From NCBI RefSeq assembly GCF_026153515.1, contig NZ_CP110644.1:5769501-5833500 (forward strand): DNA of 64,000 nt. Reading direction: 5' to 3'. The notes beneath the pieces are model-generated. The model did not search any database and had not been told where the DNA came from. It saw only the letters and a list, made by a program, of their open reading frames with translations. The stretch comes from Pseudomonas sp. KU26590. GTDB taxonomy: Bacteria > Pseudomonadota > Gammaproteobacteria > Pseudomonadales > Pseudomonadaceae. Positions 27,283-35,853 of the stretch are shown here, piece by piece. The stretch's first letter is position 1. Every line of letters starts with the position of its first letter. The position numbers were made by a program, and so were the translations under genes.

Positions 27283-27723
27283 CTAGTTACCACCATATAC
27301 CTCACCCCGCTGCTGAAGGGCGACGAAGGCGGCTGCTGTTATCTGTTGATCTGTCCAGTTCCTGGTTAACCATATGGTCAGAGACGCGCCGGATAGGTGC
27401 CTCCACAGCATCTGTTGACTTGTGTTTTGTTTGATCAGGTGATCAGAAGCCACCCACCAGGCGACTCGCATATTCCTATCAGTTTTCCCTTTCAAAATGA
27501 AAAGGTCGTACAGATACGTATACGGACTTAACGGCACTATTACCGGCTCGCCTGAGACTTTGGCGAGGCTCCATACCCACTCACGCTGCGGTGCCGATAT
27601 AGCCTGAGGTGGAGGCAAAGGGTACTGCGAAATTCTATAAAGGCCGACCCAATAGGCACCCCAAGGCAGGGTGAGCGCGAGTCCGAGAATTCCGATGAGC
27701 AAAAAGCCGGCACGACGCATCAT
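27283..27723 (-). CDS. hypothetical protein with N-terminal membrane helix
   Basis: 146 residues; two adjacent Met codons at the start with AAGGA ~10 bases upstream. Residues 4-27 form a membrane helix or uncleaved signal. The rest is soluble with many Trp and Leu ('REWVWSLAKV', 'NMRVAWWVASDHL', 'LTIWLTRNW'). Not assigned to a family. Orphan in the island. Confidence 0.65.
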   Translation of the reverse strand: MMRRAGFLLIGILGLALTLPWGAYWVGLYRISQYPLPPPQAISAPQREWVWSLAKVSGEPVIVPLSPYTYLYDLFILKGKTDRNMRVAWWVASDHLIKQNTSQQMLWRHLSGASLTIWLTRNWTDQQITAAAFVALQQRGEVYGGN

Positions 27724-27833
27724 GAGGGAAGAGTCCTTTTGCCAGAAATTAGTTATAGTACATCAGTAACTTCTGCTTCTGGCCGATAGCAGCCTCTCCG
27801 CTGCGATCCCTCCAACTGGATGCAGCCCGCCCG

Positions 27834-27856
27834 GTGCCGAAAGGGATCGGTTTCGG
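27834..27856. repeat. short direct repeat, copy 1
   Basis: GTGCCGAAAGGGATCG followed by GTTTCG; the same run followed by TTTTCG occurs at 28305-28326. The two copies bracket the 83-residue gene at 27994. Confidence 0.45.
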
Positions 27857-27993
27857 ACACTCCATACGCGGCGTATTGAGCAGGAGCAGGTATGGACTAG
27901 AAGCCATCATTGCGATGATGCAGGACGACGATGCACGATAACCCGGTATCGGCCTTTAGCTGACCGGGGACTTTCAAACACGAGGAATAAGAC

Positions 27994-28245
27994 ATGGCAT
28001 ACCGGTTTCAGATTGCTTCGGACATGATCCGTGATGGCTTGGGACTAGAGCTTATCAACACGACCAATCAAGTATGCGCTGAGGTCTTCAGGTGTGATGC
28101 TGATAACACATTGAAAATGTCGCTATTCGGTGATGATCTGCCATTCGTACAGATTGAAAATTTAGTGCTGATCGCCCGAAAGGAATTGGCTCGCTATGAG
28201 GACGGCACACCCTTGCCCCCTGCTATCCCTCTCGAAAGATCATAG
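27994..28245 (+). CDS. hypothetical protein (83 aa)
   Basis: ATG at 27994 with GAGGAA ~8 bases upstream. Small soluble protein ('GLGLELIN..NQVCAEVFRCD', 'VQIENLVLIARKEL'). Resembles unnamed small proteins found singly in Pseudomonas accessory DNA. Function unknown. Confidence 0.65.
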   Translation: MAYRFQIASDMIRDGLGLELINTTNQVCAEVFRCDADNTLKMSLFGDDLPFVQIENLVLIARKELARYEDGTPLPPAIPLERS

Positions 28246-28488
28246 ACGGAAGGCTTAAGATCGCCCCTCCCCGACCTTCCCTCCCAACCATTGCTGGCCT
28301 TCAAGTGCCGAAAGGGATCGTTTTCGTATACTGGGAGACGACGTGGGAGCATCGGCCGCTAGGTGGAGGGAGCCTCGTTTTCAAGCTACTTTCTGACCAG
28401 ATTCAATCTGCTGTCACCCACTTCAGTGATTCGATAGCAGCCGGTCCCTTATGAAATCCTCCGAACCTCAAACACAAAGTTCAGGTAG

Positions 28489-28932
28489 TTACTTTCGATC
28501 TATTATGGAAACTTCAAACACCGCATCTAGGGCATGCACAGAGTAAGATGCGTGTTTATTCGTTTCTCCCGAGATACCTAGGTTAGTCTCTCCCCGCCAT
28601 TCTATGCCCATATTGGTATTCGTAATATTCTGCCAAAGCGTCACCTCTTCCGTCTCGCCCTCCAAATGAACGTCTGGATTAAATTTAATATACACCCTTG
28701 CTACAAACGGGGTGGTAGCACCGCAGTTCTTCAGCGCAATCGACGCCAGATACTTTTTGCTCGGAGACACCCTACTGGCAACCACATCCTCACTGCAGCT
28801 TGTCATGCCGTCGAGTCCCGCAAAGTAATACTTTCCCATCAGTAGTAGTGCATAGCCGAGCAAGATTAAAAGAGCCATCCCAATAAAAAGAAACCTTAGC
28901 CACCTATGCTTTAAATCTGGTTTCACCAACAT
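28489..28932 (-). CDS. membrane-anchored hypothetical protein (147 aa)
   Basis: The ATG at 28932 (MLVKPDLKHRW) is chosen because GGAG lies 7 bases upstream and a membrane helix follows (residues ~13-36). A longer frame from 29025 is possible but adds a low-complexity leader. The soluble part holds 'SCSEDVVASRVSPSKKYLA' and 'ALKNCGATTPF', two cysteines that could pair if periplasmic. Unknown function. Confidence 0.65.
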   Translation of the reverse strand: MLVKPDLKHRWLRFLFIGMALLILLGYALLLMGKYYFAGLDGMTSCSEDVVASRVSPSKKYLASIALKNCGATTPFVARVYIKFNPDVHLEGETEEVTLWQNITNTNMGIEWRGETNLGISGETNKHASYSVHALDAVFEVSIIDRK

Positions 28933-29252
28933 TGGCGGACTCCAGTGCAGTAATGTAATAGGGCTTGAATGGAGCAAGCCTAAAACGGCGGGGAGCTCCT
29001 GGGTTCGCCATACATAAAAGCCCATGCAGTCATTCCCTCTCTCAGTTACCCAGGGCTGTCCGTTGGGATTGTCCCCATAGGGCTGCCAGTGCTTGGTTTA
29101 CCCCAGCCAGGGTCGGAAGCGCATTTGACTGAATTGGTATGGCAAAAGGCGGTCGCTTGTGAAAGACAGCCAAGGGTCATTTCCGTAGAAAAAAGTTCTC
29201 TCAATTGGCCTTGGGCAAAACCTGCTCAACGGCCGGTGGCGGAGTACGGAGC
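28933..29252. other. 320-base stretch without a recognised gene
   Basis: No gene or repeat recognised. The region lies between an island gene and a decayed transposase. Confidence 0.4.
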
Positions 29253-29611
29253 ATGATGGCACAGTTATCGAGTGAGAAGGATCGGCTGTTTTCCTCGCTC
29301 AACTATGAAGACCACCCCCAACAAATCACCTGCTACTGAGCATTGATCGGCGTCTCGATCTGAGCGACCTGCCCCACTATCTCGCCGATTTCCATTGCCC
29401 AATTGGGCGTCCTTCGGTTAATCCTGATTTGATGATCCGCATGCTGGTCGTGGGTTATTGCGTAGAACTGACAGCGGATCATCGAAACGCCGAAGTCGAG
29501 AGCACCAAAACCATGACTGTTCAAGTCGAAGAGCTGTTCGACATCAAACCGGATCGCTTAATCGACGATACCGCCTACCACGCGCCTACGCCTGCGGGGC
29601 CTGTAGATTGT
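29253..29611 (+). pseudogene. internally deleted IS1182-type transposase remnant
   Basis: Starts ATGATGGCACAG at 29253. The N-terminal part reads through a stop at ~29337 into 'SIDRRLDLSDLPHYLADF' and 'GRPSVNPDLMIRMLVVGYC', typical of one IS1182 branch. It then jumps directly to 'NAEVESTKTM..QVEELFDIKPDRLIDDTAY', which in full-length relatives lies about 200 residues later. The C-terminal half is absent. So about 600 bases were deleted internally and the element is dead. Confidence 0.8.
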
Positions 29612-29635
29612 CGAGATGGTGCGATGTTGAGTACG

Positions 29636-29666
29636 AAAAAGCCCGGTCTTGAGGACCGGGCTTTTT
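29636..29666. terminator. terminator downstream of tRNA-Thr
   Basis: AAAAAGCCCGGTC and GACCGGGCTTTTT form a near-perfect stem with A/T tails on both sides, 8 bases past the tRNA 3' end (minus strand). Confidence 0.88.
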
Positions 29667-29673
29667 GTGTTTC

Positions 29674-29749
29674 TGGTGCCGAAAATAGGAATCGAACCTA
29701 CGACCTTCGCGTTACGAGTGCGCTGCTCTACCGACTGAGCTATTTCGGC
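29674..29749 (-). tRNA. tRNA-Thr (anticodon CGU)
   Basis: 76 bases with encoded CCA. Acceptor strands GCCGAAA/TTTCGGC pair fully; D-arm AGCTCAGTCGGTAGAGC and T-arm GTAGGTTCGATTCCTAT are normal. The anticodon loop reads CTCGTAA, anticodon CGT. The anticodon stem GCGCA/CGCGA pairs only in its middle three positions, with an A-C mismatch at 31-39. It flanks pilA as in PAO1 and marks the right edge of the accessory insertion. Confidence 0.93.
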
Positions 29750-29819
29750 GAAAAGCGTTGCGGCGGGAGCAACAGCTCTAGGCCCCCCCACCAACAGAAC
29801 GCCAATTCTGGCGACGTCG

Positions 29820-30254
29820 TTAGTTCACACCAGTACGAGAACGAGTGCAGCCACCGCCTGTTGCACTAGTCCAAGTGATGCGGTTAGCGTCAGCAACGCC
29901 AGGCGTCCAAGTGACAGTGCAACCACCTGCCGCCGCTGTACCAGTTACCACGATTGCTGCGGTACCCGCAGTCAACGCCACGGGTCCCATGTTAGGGGTC
30001 CCAACAGGAAGACCTGCATACCCAACGGTCGTCAACAACCTTGCAGCGGTGTCGCAACTGGCGAGGACGCTGTTGTTAGTCTGCAAGCACTCCGCAATTG
30101 CCGCTTTCACAGGTGCAATCGCAGTGTTGTTGTCAGCCCAGCGCGCACGTACTACGTAATCCTGATATTGCGGAATTGCGATAGCGGCCAGGATCCCGAT
30201 GATCGCCACGACAATCATCAGCTCGATTAACGTAAAACCTTTTTGTAAATTCAT
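29820..30254 (-). CDS. pilA: type IV pilin PilA
   Basis: ATG at 30254 (MNLQKG) with GGAG 9 bases upstream; a longer frame is spurious. 144 residues. Class III leader [13 protein letters not shown] with Gly-1 and Glu5, cleaved and N-methylated by PilD (33396). Hydrophobic helix follows. The variable globular part has Cys pairs in the middle ('ECLQ', 'SCDTA') and near the C-terminus ('GGCT', 'GGCTRS') for the disulfide loop. Gly/Thr/Ala-rich, rather short, of the group I pilin type. Divergent from pilBCD and preceded by a sigma54 promoter. Confidence 0.95.
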   Translation of the reverse strand: MNLQKGFTLIELMIVVAIIGILAAIAIPQYQDYVVRARWADNNTAIAPVKAAIAECLQTNNSVLASCDTAARLLTTVGYAGLPVGTPNMGPVALTAGTAAIVVTGTAAAGGCTVTWTPGVADANRITWTSATGGGCTRSRTGVN

Positions 30255-30299
30255 CGCTACTACTCCAAGCGTCAATTTGGTGTTGCTCGAAGTAGCTAC

Positions 30300-30315
30300 T
30301 GCACGCAACGTGCCA
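30300..30315 (-). promoter_or_regulatory. sigma54 promoter of pilA
   Basis: On the minus strand TGGCACG-TTGC-GTGCA, with the -24 GG and -12 GC spaced as in the RpoN consensus TGGCACG-N4-TTGCW. It leaves a leader of about 33 bases before the pilA ATG. RpoN/PilR control of pilA is established in Pseudomonas. Confidence 0.82.
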
Positions 30316-30390
30316 GTTTTTAATCGCCCAAGCCTTTGCCCCTCCCTCCATTTTCGCCGTCGCAAGTGGCACGCAGAGTCAGCACAAAGT

Positions 30391-30412
30391 GACAATTTCC
30401 GTCACCCTGACA
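30391..30412 (-). promoter_or_regulatory. candidate PilR-binding TGTC boxes
   Basis: Two TGTC elements on the minus strand (30412-30409 and 30394-30391), 18 bases apart and about 75-110 bases upstream of the sigma54 promoter, as expected for PilR enhancer sites. Confidence 0.45.
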
Positions 30413-30478
30413 TTGCATATTTGGCAGCCAAGCTTGACTAGGCTATAAACGGTCCAATGTCTGGATCTGGTGGCTGTA

Positions 30479-32173
30479 ATGACTGACGTCGTCCTAACCG
30501 GCTTGGCTAAACAACTTGTTGTGGCTGAGCTGCTCACAGAAAAAACGGCCCAAAAAGCCTACGAACAAGCGCGACGTGACAAGGTTTCGCTTGTGCACCA
30601 CCTCGTCGAGACGAAGCTGCTCAAGAGCATTACGCTGGCCGAGGTCGCATCAGATCAATTCGGTATTCCTTTTCTCGATCTCGGCACCCTAGACAAGGAG
30701 ACCCAACCGAAAGGGCTCGTCAGTGAAAAGCTCATTCGCCAGCACTGCGCGCTTCCGCTCTGGCGTAGGGGTAACAAGTTATTTGTGGGCATATCCGACC
30801 CCACCAATCATCAAGCTATTACTGACATCCAGTTCAGCACCGGCCTGACCACCGAAGCCATTTTGGTCGAGGACGACAAACTGACCATCGCCATCGATAA
30901 GTTTTTCGACGGCAATGCTGGTATGGGCGACTTGGCGGACGTCGATCTGGGCCTCGAAATCCAGGCGGTCGATGAGAGCAAAGAAACTGCGATCGGTGGT
31001 CAAGACGCCGATGACGCGCCGGTTGTCCGCTTCGTTAACAAGATGCTGATGGACGCGATCCGCCTAGGTTCGTCTGACCTGCATTTCGAACCCTACGAAA
31101 AGATCTTCCGGGTAAGGCTCCGCACCGACGGCATTCTTCATGAAGTGGCAAAGCCGCCCATTCACCTTGCAGGGCGGATTGCTGCACGTCTGAAGGTCAT
31201 GGCGAGCCTCGATATTTCGGAGCGTCGCAAACCCCAAGACGGCCGCATCAAACTAAGAATCTCAAAAAACCGCGCTATCGATTTCCGGGTCAACACGCTG
31301 CCCACTCTGTGGGGCGAAAAAATTGTGATGCGGATTCTGGACCCGACTACCGCGCAAATGGGCATTGACGCTTTGGGTTATGAGCCAGAACAAAAAGCTC
31401 TTTACCTTGAAGCTCTTCGCCAACCCCAGGGCATGATCCTTGTGACCGGCCCTACCGGCTCGGGTAAAACGGTATCGCTTTATACCGGATTGAATATTCT
31501 CAACACCGTTGATATCAACATCTCGACAGCAGAAGACCCGGTAGAGATCAACCTTGAAGGCATCAACCAGGTCAACGTCAATCCGCGTCAGGGAATGGAC
31601 TTCTCTCAGGCACTGCGGGCGTTTCTGCGTCAGGATCCTGACGTGATCATGGTGGGCGAAATCCGGGACTTGGAAACAGCCGAAATCGCGATCAAGGCCT
31701 CGCAAACCGGTCACATGGTTTTATCTACTTTGCACACCAACAGCGCGGCAGAGACACTTACCAGGCTTCATCACATGGGCGTGGCAGCATTCAATATCGC
31801 CACGGCGATCAACCTGATCATCGCGCAACGTCTTGCGCGAAAGTTGTGCCCGCAATGCAAAAAAGAAGCTGAGATCCCACGTGAGACTTTGATTGCGGAA
31901 GGTTTCCCCGAGTCGCAAATCGGCTCGTTCCAGCTTTACTCTCCAGTAGGCTGCGAACACTGCAACGGCGGATACAAAGGCCGAGTAGGTATCTACGAAG
32001 TGGTGAAGAGCACGCCAGCGCTGGAGCGCATCATCATGGAGGAAGGCAACTCGATCCAGATTTCCGAACAGATGCGCAGAGACGGTTTTAATGATTTGCG
32101 CACCTCGGGGCTGATGAAGGCGATGCAGGGCGTGACAAGTCTGGAAGAAATAAACAGGGTGACCAAGGATTAA
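30479..32173 (+). CDS. pilB: type IV pilus extension ATPase PilB
   Basis: ATG at 30479 (MTDVVLTG) matches the usual N-terminus; an in-frame GTG three codons earlier is less likely. 564 residues. Order: MshEN-type N-domain (~50-160), linker, secretion-ATPase N2 domain, Walker A 'GPTGSGKT' (~324-331), Asp box, 'DPDVIMVGEIRD' Walker B (~393-404), His box 'STLHTN', and the zinc tetracysteine 'CPQCKKE...CEHC' near 457-502. It drives pilus assembly at the inner membrane with PilC. Confidence 0.97.
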   Translation: MTDVVLTGLAKQLVVAELLTEKTAQKAYEQARRDKVSLVHHLVETKLLKSITLAEVASDQFGIPFLDLGTLDKETQPKGLVSEKLIRQHCALPLWRRGNKLFVGISDPTNHQAITDIQFSTGLTTEAILVEDDKLTIAIDKFFDGNAGMGDLADVDLGLEIQAVDESKETAIGGQDADDAPVVRFVNKMLMDAIRLGSSDLHFEPYEKIFRVRLRTDGILHEVAKPPIHLAGRIAARLKVMASLDISERRKPQDGRIKLRISKNRAIDFRVNTLPTLWGEKIVMRILDPTTAQMGIDALGYEPEQKALYLEALRQPQGMILVTGPTGSGKTVSLYTGLNILNTVDINISTAEDPVEINLEGINQVNVNPRQGMDFSQALRAFLRQDPDVIMVGEIRDLETAEIAIKASQTGHMVLSTLHTNSAAETLTRLHHMGVAAFNIATAINLIIAQRLARKLCPQCKKEAEIPRETLIAEGFPESQIGSFQLYSPVGCEHCNGGYKGRVGIYEVVKSTPALERIIMEEGNSIQISEQMRRDGFNDLRTSGLMKAMQGVTSLEEINRVTKD

Positions 32174-32175
32174 GC

Positions 32176-33393
32176 ATGGCGACCAAAGCAGTAAAAGTCA
32201 GCGTCTATGCTTGGGAAGGGGTAGATAAAAAAGGGACCAAGGTCACTGGCGAAATCAATGGGCACAATCCTGCGCTGGTGAAAGCCCAACTGCGAAAGCA
32301 GGGTATCAACCCGACCAAAGTTCGTAAAAAGTCTGTCTCGATCTTCGGTAAAGGCAAGAAGATCAAGCCGCTGGACATCGCGTTCTTCAGCCGCCAGATG
32401 GCGACCATGATGAAAGCAGGTGTGCCGCTGTTGCAGTCATTCGACATTATCAGCGAGGGGCATGACAACCCGAACATGCGCAAGCTGGTGGACGACATCA
32501 AGCAGGAGGTCGCGGCAGGGCACAGTTTTGCCACGGCACTGCGGCAGAAACCCTTATATTTCGATGACCTTTTCTGCAACCTAGTGGATGCGGGTGAACA
32601 AGCAGGTGCCCTCGAAACGTTGTTGGATCGAGTCGCGACCTACAAAGAAAAGACCGAGTCGCTGAAAGCCAAGATCAAGAAAGCGATGACCTATCCGATT
32701 GCGGTGGTTGTCGTCGCGTTTATCGTAACGGGGATTTTGTTACTCAAAGTAGTACCCCAGTTTCAGACCATTTTTGAAGGGTTCGGAGCTGAGCTCCCAG
32801 CATTCACATTGATGGTGATTGGCTTATCAAAAATTGTTCAGGACTATTGGTGGATGATCCTGGGCGGGATTGCGTTAAGTATTTTCTTGTTTCGGCGCGC
32901 ATACCGAACCTCCGAAAAGTTTAGAAATGGTCTTGACCGAGCACTCCTCAAAGTGCCCGTCATTGGTCCTTTGTTGTACAAATCCGCAGTAGCGCGATAC
33001 GCACGGACCTTGTCCACGACATTCGCCGCCGGCGTTCCACTGGTAGAGGCGCTTGATTCTGTCGCTGGCGCCACCGGAAATGTTGTCTTCAAGAACGCCG
33101 TCAACAAAGTCAAACAGGACGTCTCCACCGGCATGCAACTTAACTTCTCCATGCGCAGCACCGGCGTGTTTCCGATGCTGGCCATACAGATGACCGCGAT
33201 TGGGGAGGAATCCGGCGCGCTGGATTCTATGCTTGATAAAGTCGCGACTTACTACGAGGACGAGGTCGATAACATGGTCGACAGCCTCACAAGCCTCATG
33301 GAACCCATGATCATGGCTTTCCTCGGCGTCATTGTCGGCGGACTCGTGATCGCCATGTACCTTCCCATTTTCAAGCTCGGACAAGTCGTCTAA
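32176..33393 (+). CDS. pilC: type IV pilus inner-membrane platform protein PilC
   Basis: 405 residues, 2 bases after pilB. Two GspF/PilC domains: 'DIAFFSRQMATMMKAGVPLLQSF' in the first and 'RYARTLSTTFAAGVPLVEAL' in the second; membrane helices near 180, 225 and 380 ('MIMAFLGVIVGGLVIAMYLPIF'). It connects PilB/PilT motors to pilin insertion. Confidence 0.97.
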   Translation: MATKAVKVSVYAWEGVDKKGTKVTGEINGHNPALVKAQLRKQGINPTKVRKKSVSIFGKGKKIKPLDIAFFSRQMATMMKAGVPLLQSFDIISEGHDNPNMRKLVDDIKQEVAAGHSFATALRQKPLYFDDLFCNLVDAGEQAGALETLLDRVATYKEKTESLKAKIKKAMTYPIAVVVVAFIVTGILLLKVVPQFQTIFEGFGAELPAFTLMVIGLSKIVQDYWWMILGGIALSIFLFRRAYRTSEKFRNGLDRALLKVPVIGPLLYKSAVARYARTLSTTFAAGVPLVEALDSVAGATGNVVFKNAVNKVKQDVSTGMQLNFSMRSTGVFPMLAIQMTAIGEESGALDSMLDKVATYYEDEVDNMVDSLTSLMEPMIMAFLGVIVGGLVIAMYLPIFKLGQVV

Positions 33394-33395
33394 CC

Positions 33396-34268
33396 ATGCC
33401 CCTCCTCGACCTCCTGGCCAGCTCCCCGCTGGCCTTCGCTCTATGCGCATTCATCCTCGGCCTGCTCGTCGGCAGTTTCCTGAACGTAGTCGTCTACCGC
33501 CTCCCCAAAATGATGATCCGCGACTGGAAAATCCAATCCCGGGAAATGCTCGACCTCCCCCCCGAGCCGCAAACAGAAACCTTCAACCTCATCCTCCCCC
33601 ACTCCCGCTGCCCGCACTGCTCTCACAAAATACGCGCGTGGGAAAACATTCCGGTGGTGAGTTATCTGATCCTCGGCGGCAAGTGTTCCCAGTGCAAAGC
33701 CCCCATCAGCAAGCGCTACCCACTGGTTGAACTGGCCTGCGGCTTACTCTCAGCCTTTATCGCCTGGCATTTCGGTTTCGGCTGGCAGGCAGCGGCGATG
33801 CTGGTGCTGACGTGGGGCCTGTTGTCGATGAGTCTGATCGACGCCGATCACCAGCTTCTGCCTGACGCAATCGTGCTGCCACTGTTGTGGCTGGGCCTGA
33901 TCGTCAACGGGTTCGGGCTGTTCACGTCACTGACTGATGCGGTGTGGGGCGCGGTCGCCGGGTATCTGGTGTTGTGGTGTGTGTTCTGGCTGTTCAAGCT
34001 GATCACCGGCAAGGAAGGCATGGGTTACGGCGACTTCAAGTTGCTGGCGATGCTCGGCGCGTGGGGCGGGTGGCAGATTCTGCCGCTGACGATTCTGCTG
34101 TCGTCGATTGTCGGGGCGGTGTTGGGCCTGATTCTGCTGCGTTTGCGCAATGTCGAGACCAGCACGCCGATCCCCTTCGGTCCTTATCTGGCGCTTGCGG
34201 GGTGGATCGCATTGCTCTGGGGTGATCAAATAACCACTTCGTATTTGCAGATCGCCGGCTTCAGATGA
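33396..34268 (+). CDS. pilD: prepilin peptidase / N-methyltransferase PilD
   Basis: 290 residues, 2 bases after pilC. Cytoplasmic zinc loop with Cys72, Cys75, Cys97 and Cys100. Aspartyl protease residues are Asp149 ('[11 protein letters not shown]') and the Asp in 'GYGDFK' (~212). Six or more membrane helices. It cleaves and methylates prepilins and type II secretion pseudopilins. Confidence 0.97.
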   Translation: MPLLDLLASSPLAFALCAFILGLLVGSFLNVVVYRLPKMMIRDWKIQSREMLDLPPEPQTETFNLILPHSRCPHCSHKIRAWENIPVVSYLILGGKCSQCKAPISKRYPLVELACGLLSAFIAWHFGFGWQAAAMLVLTWGLLSMSLIDADHQLLPDAIVLPLLWLGLIVNGFGLFTSLTDAVWGAVAGYLVLWCVFWLFKLITGKEGMGYGDFKLLAMLGAWGGWQILPLTILLSSIVGAVLGLILLRLRNVETSTPIPFGPYLALAGWIALLWGDQITTSYLQIAGFR

Positions 34269-34885
34269 CTTCTCCTGCGTCAAAACCCTGGATTCTGGGC
34301 CTCACCGGTGGCATCGGCAGCGGCAAGAGTGCGGCCGCTCAGTGCTTCGTGGATCTGGGCGTGCATTTGGTGGACGCCGATCACGCTGCCCGCTGGGTCG
34401 TCGAACCCGGGCGCCCTGCCCTGGCGCAGATTGCCGAGCACTTCGGTGCCGATGTGCTGCAGCCCGACGGCACGCTGAGTCGCTCCGCGTTGCGCGAGCT
34501 GATTTTCAAGGACCCGCAACAGCGGGTCTGGCTCGAGGGCCTGCTGCATCCACTGATCCGCGAGGAAATTCGTCAGTACCTGGCGCGCGCTGAATCGGCT
34601 TACGCGATTCTGGTGTCGCCGCTGCTGCTGGAGACCTCTCAGCACCAGATGGTCCAGCGGGTGTTGGTCATTGATGTACCGGAATCGGTGCAGATCGAGC
34701 GCACGGTGTTGCGCGACAAGACCAACGAGGAACAGGTGCGGGCGATTCTGAAGGCGCAGGCCAGTCGCGAGGAGCGCTTGAGCCGGGCTGACGATGTGAT
34801 CGTCAATGACCGTGACCCGGCCTGGCTGAAAAGCGAAGTCGAGCGTCTGCATCACTTTTATTTAACTTTGCGTGGAGGCCACTGA
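34265..34885 (+). CDS. coaE: dephospho-CoA kinase
   Basis: 206 residues; overlaps pilD by 4 bases. P-loop '[11 protein letters not shown]' at ~12-22, '[14 protein letters not shown]' substrate region, 'SPLLLET' and '[19 protein letters not shown]' lid. Last step of coenzyme A synthesis (3'-phosphorylation of dephospho-CoA by ATP). Confidence 0.97.
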   Translation: MTSPASKPWILGLTGGIGSGKSAAAQCFVDLGVHLVDADHAARWVVEPGRPALAQIAEHFGADVLQPDGTLSRSALRELIFKDPQQRVWLEGLLHPLIREEIRQYLARAESAYAILVSPLLLETSQHQMVQRVLVIDVPESVQIERTVLRDKTNEEQVRAILKAQASREERLSRADDVIVNDRDPAWLKSEVERLHHFYLTLRGGH

Positions 34886-35088
34886 TGAGCCAACCAATGA
34901 CCGTCGACTGCCCAACCTGCGGAGCGCCCGTCGAGTGGACGCCGGAGAGTAAATTCCGGCCGTTCTGCTCGGACCGTTGCAAGCTGATCGACTTGGGCGC
35001 CTGGGCGTCGGAAGAACATGCGATTCCGGTTGCGCCGGATGCAGAAGACGAGCTGTTTTCGGGCGACTTCGACCCTCGTCAGCATTGA
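34885..35088 (+). CDS. yacG: DNA gyrase inhibitor YacG
   Basis: 67 residues; overlaps coaE by one base. Zinc-binding '[10 protein letters not shown]' and '[18 protein letters not shown]', the family signature, with an acidic C-terminus. YacG binds GyrB and blocks DNA binding. Last gene of the pilBCD-coaE-yacG transcript. Confidence 0.96.
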   Translation: MSQPMTVDCPTCGAPVEWTPESKFRPFCSDRCKLIDLGAWASEEHAIPVAPDAEDELFSGDFDPRQH

Positions 35089-35256
35089 TCAAACGCGGCG
35101 CTCGGAGACTCAGCTTCCCCGGGCGCCAACAAATAACGGGTGCGGTTGAACGTCTCCAGGCAGAACGCCCTGCATTTATCCCCCGTATGACTATTTTCAA
35201 GTCGATCTGTATCTGACTTCCTCGCAGCAACTCGCCCAGAATCGGTCCTGAATCCA

Positions 35257-35274
35257 AACGCGATATATCGCGTT
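35257..35274. promoter_or_regulatory. perfect 18-base palindrome upstream of the RidA gene
   Basis: AACGCGATATATCGCGTT, perfectly symmetric, ends 24 bases before the RidA start codon. Its position suits a dimeric repressor. No regulator gene lies next to it. Confidence 0.55.
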
Positions 35275-35298
35275 AACTGACTTTGCTGCGGAGCAATT

Positions 35299-35775
35299 AT
35301 GTCTAGGGAAGAACGATTCACTGCGGCTTTGAAGCAGCTGGGTTGCTCGTTCGACGGCGGTTTGAAACGGGGTGGTGATTACGCCGCAACGGTTCGTCAT
35401 GGCGACCAGATATACGTCAGCGGGCAAATACCGCGAGTGGATGACGCGATAGTTCATTCCGGTACAGTCGGCACTGAAATCAGCCTTGACCAAGCACAGG
35501 ATGCGGCCAGAATCTGTGCGCTACGTTGCCTGGCGTTATTGCGCGAGCAACTAGGCTCTCTGGATGCGATCAAGGCCGTTCTTCGAATAACCGTTTTTGT
35601 GCAGTCGGCCGATACCTTCTCTCAACAAAGCGAAGTGGCCAATGGGGCATCGTCCATTCTTCACAGTGTGTTGGGTGAAGCGGGTGCTCATACTCGCACT
35701 TCAGTCGGCGTGTATCGATTACCGAAAAACGCGCCGGTAGAGATCGATTTGATTGCAGTGGCAATCCAGGAATAG
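35299..35775 (+). CDS. RidA (YjgF/YER057c/UK114) family protein
   Basis: 158 residues, GGAG RBS 7 bases upstream. 'YVSGQIPRVDD' and 'GAHTRTSVGVYRLPKNAPVEIDLIAVA' are RidA signatures, including the conserved Arg in 'TRTSVGV' that binds the imine carboxylate in active deaminases. A slightly long N-terminus is typical of the Rid subgroup with 'ALKQLG'. It probably hydrolyses reactive enamines/imines; the exact substrate is unknown. Confidence 0.88.
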   Translation: MSREERFTAALKQLGCSFDGGLKRGGDYAATVRHGDQIYVSGQIPRVDDAIVHSGTVGTEISLDQAQDAARICALRCLALLREQLGSLDAIKAVLRITVFVQSADTFSQQSEVANGASSILHSVLGEAGAHTRTSVGVYRLPKNAPVEIDLIAVAIQE

Positions 35776-35805
35776 CGGACTGCACGCGCGTAGTCGCGTG
35801 AAACG

Positions 35806-35843
35806 AAAAAAAGCTTCACGACCTAAATCGCGAAGCTTTTTTT
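35806..35843. terminator. bidirectional terminator, RidA gene / ycaC-like gene
   Basis: AAAAAAAGCTTC and GAAGCTTTTTTT form a stem between two convergent genes. Confidence 0.9.
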
Positions 35844-35853
35844 GTTGCGGGGG

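Noticed and set aside
30421-30445. sigma54-like TTGGCAGC...CTTGA before pilB
   Set aside because: The -12 GC is displaced by one base, so it does not fit the RpoN spacing.
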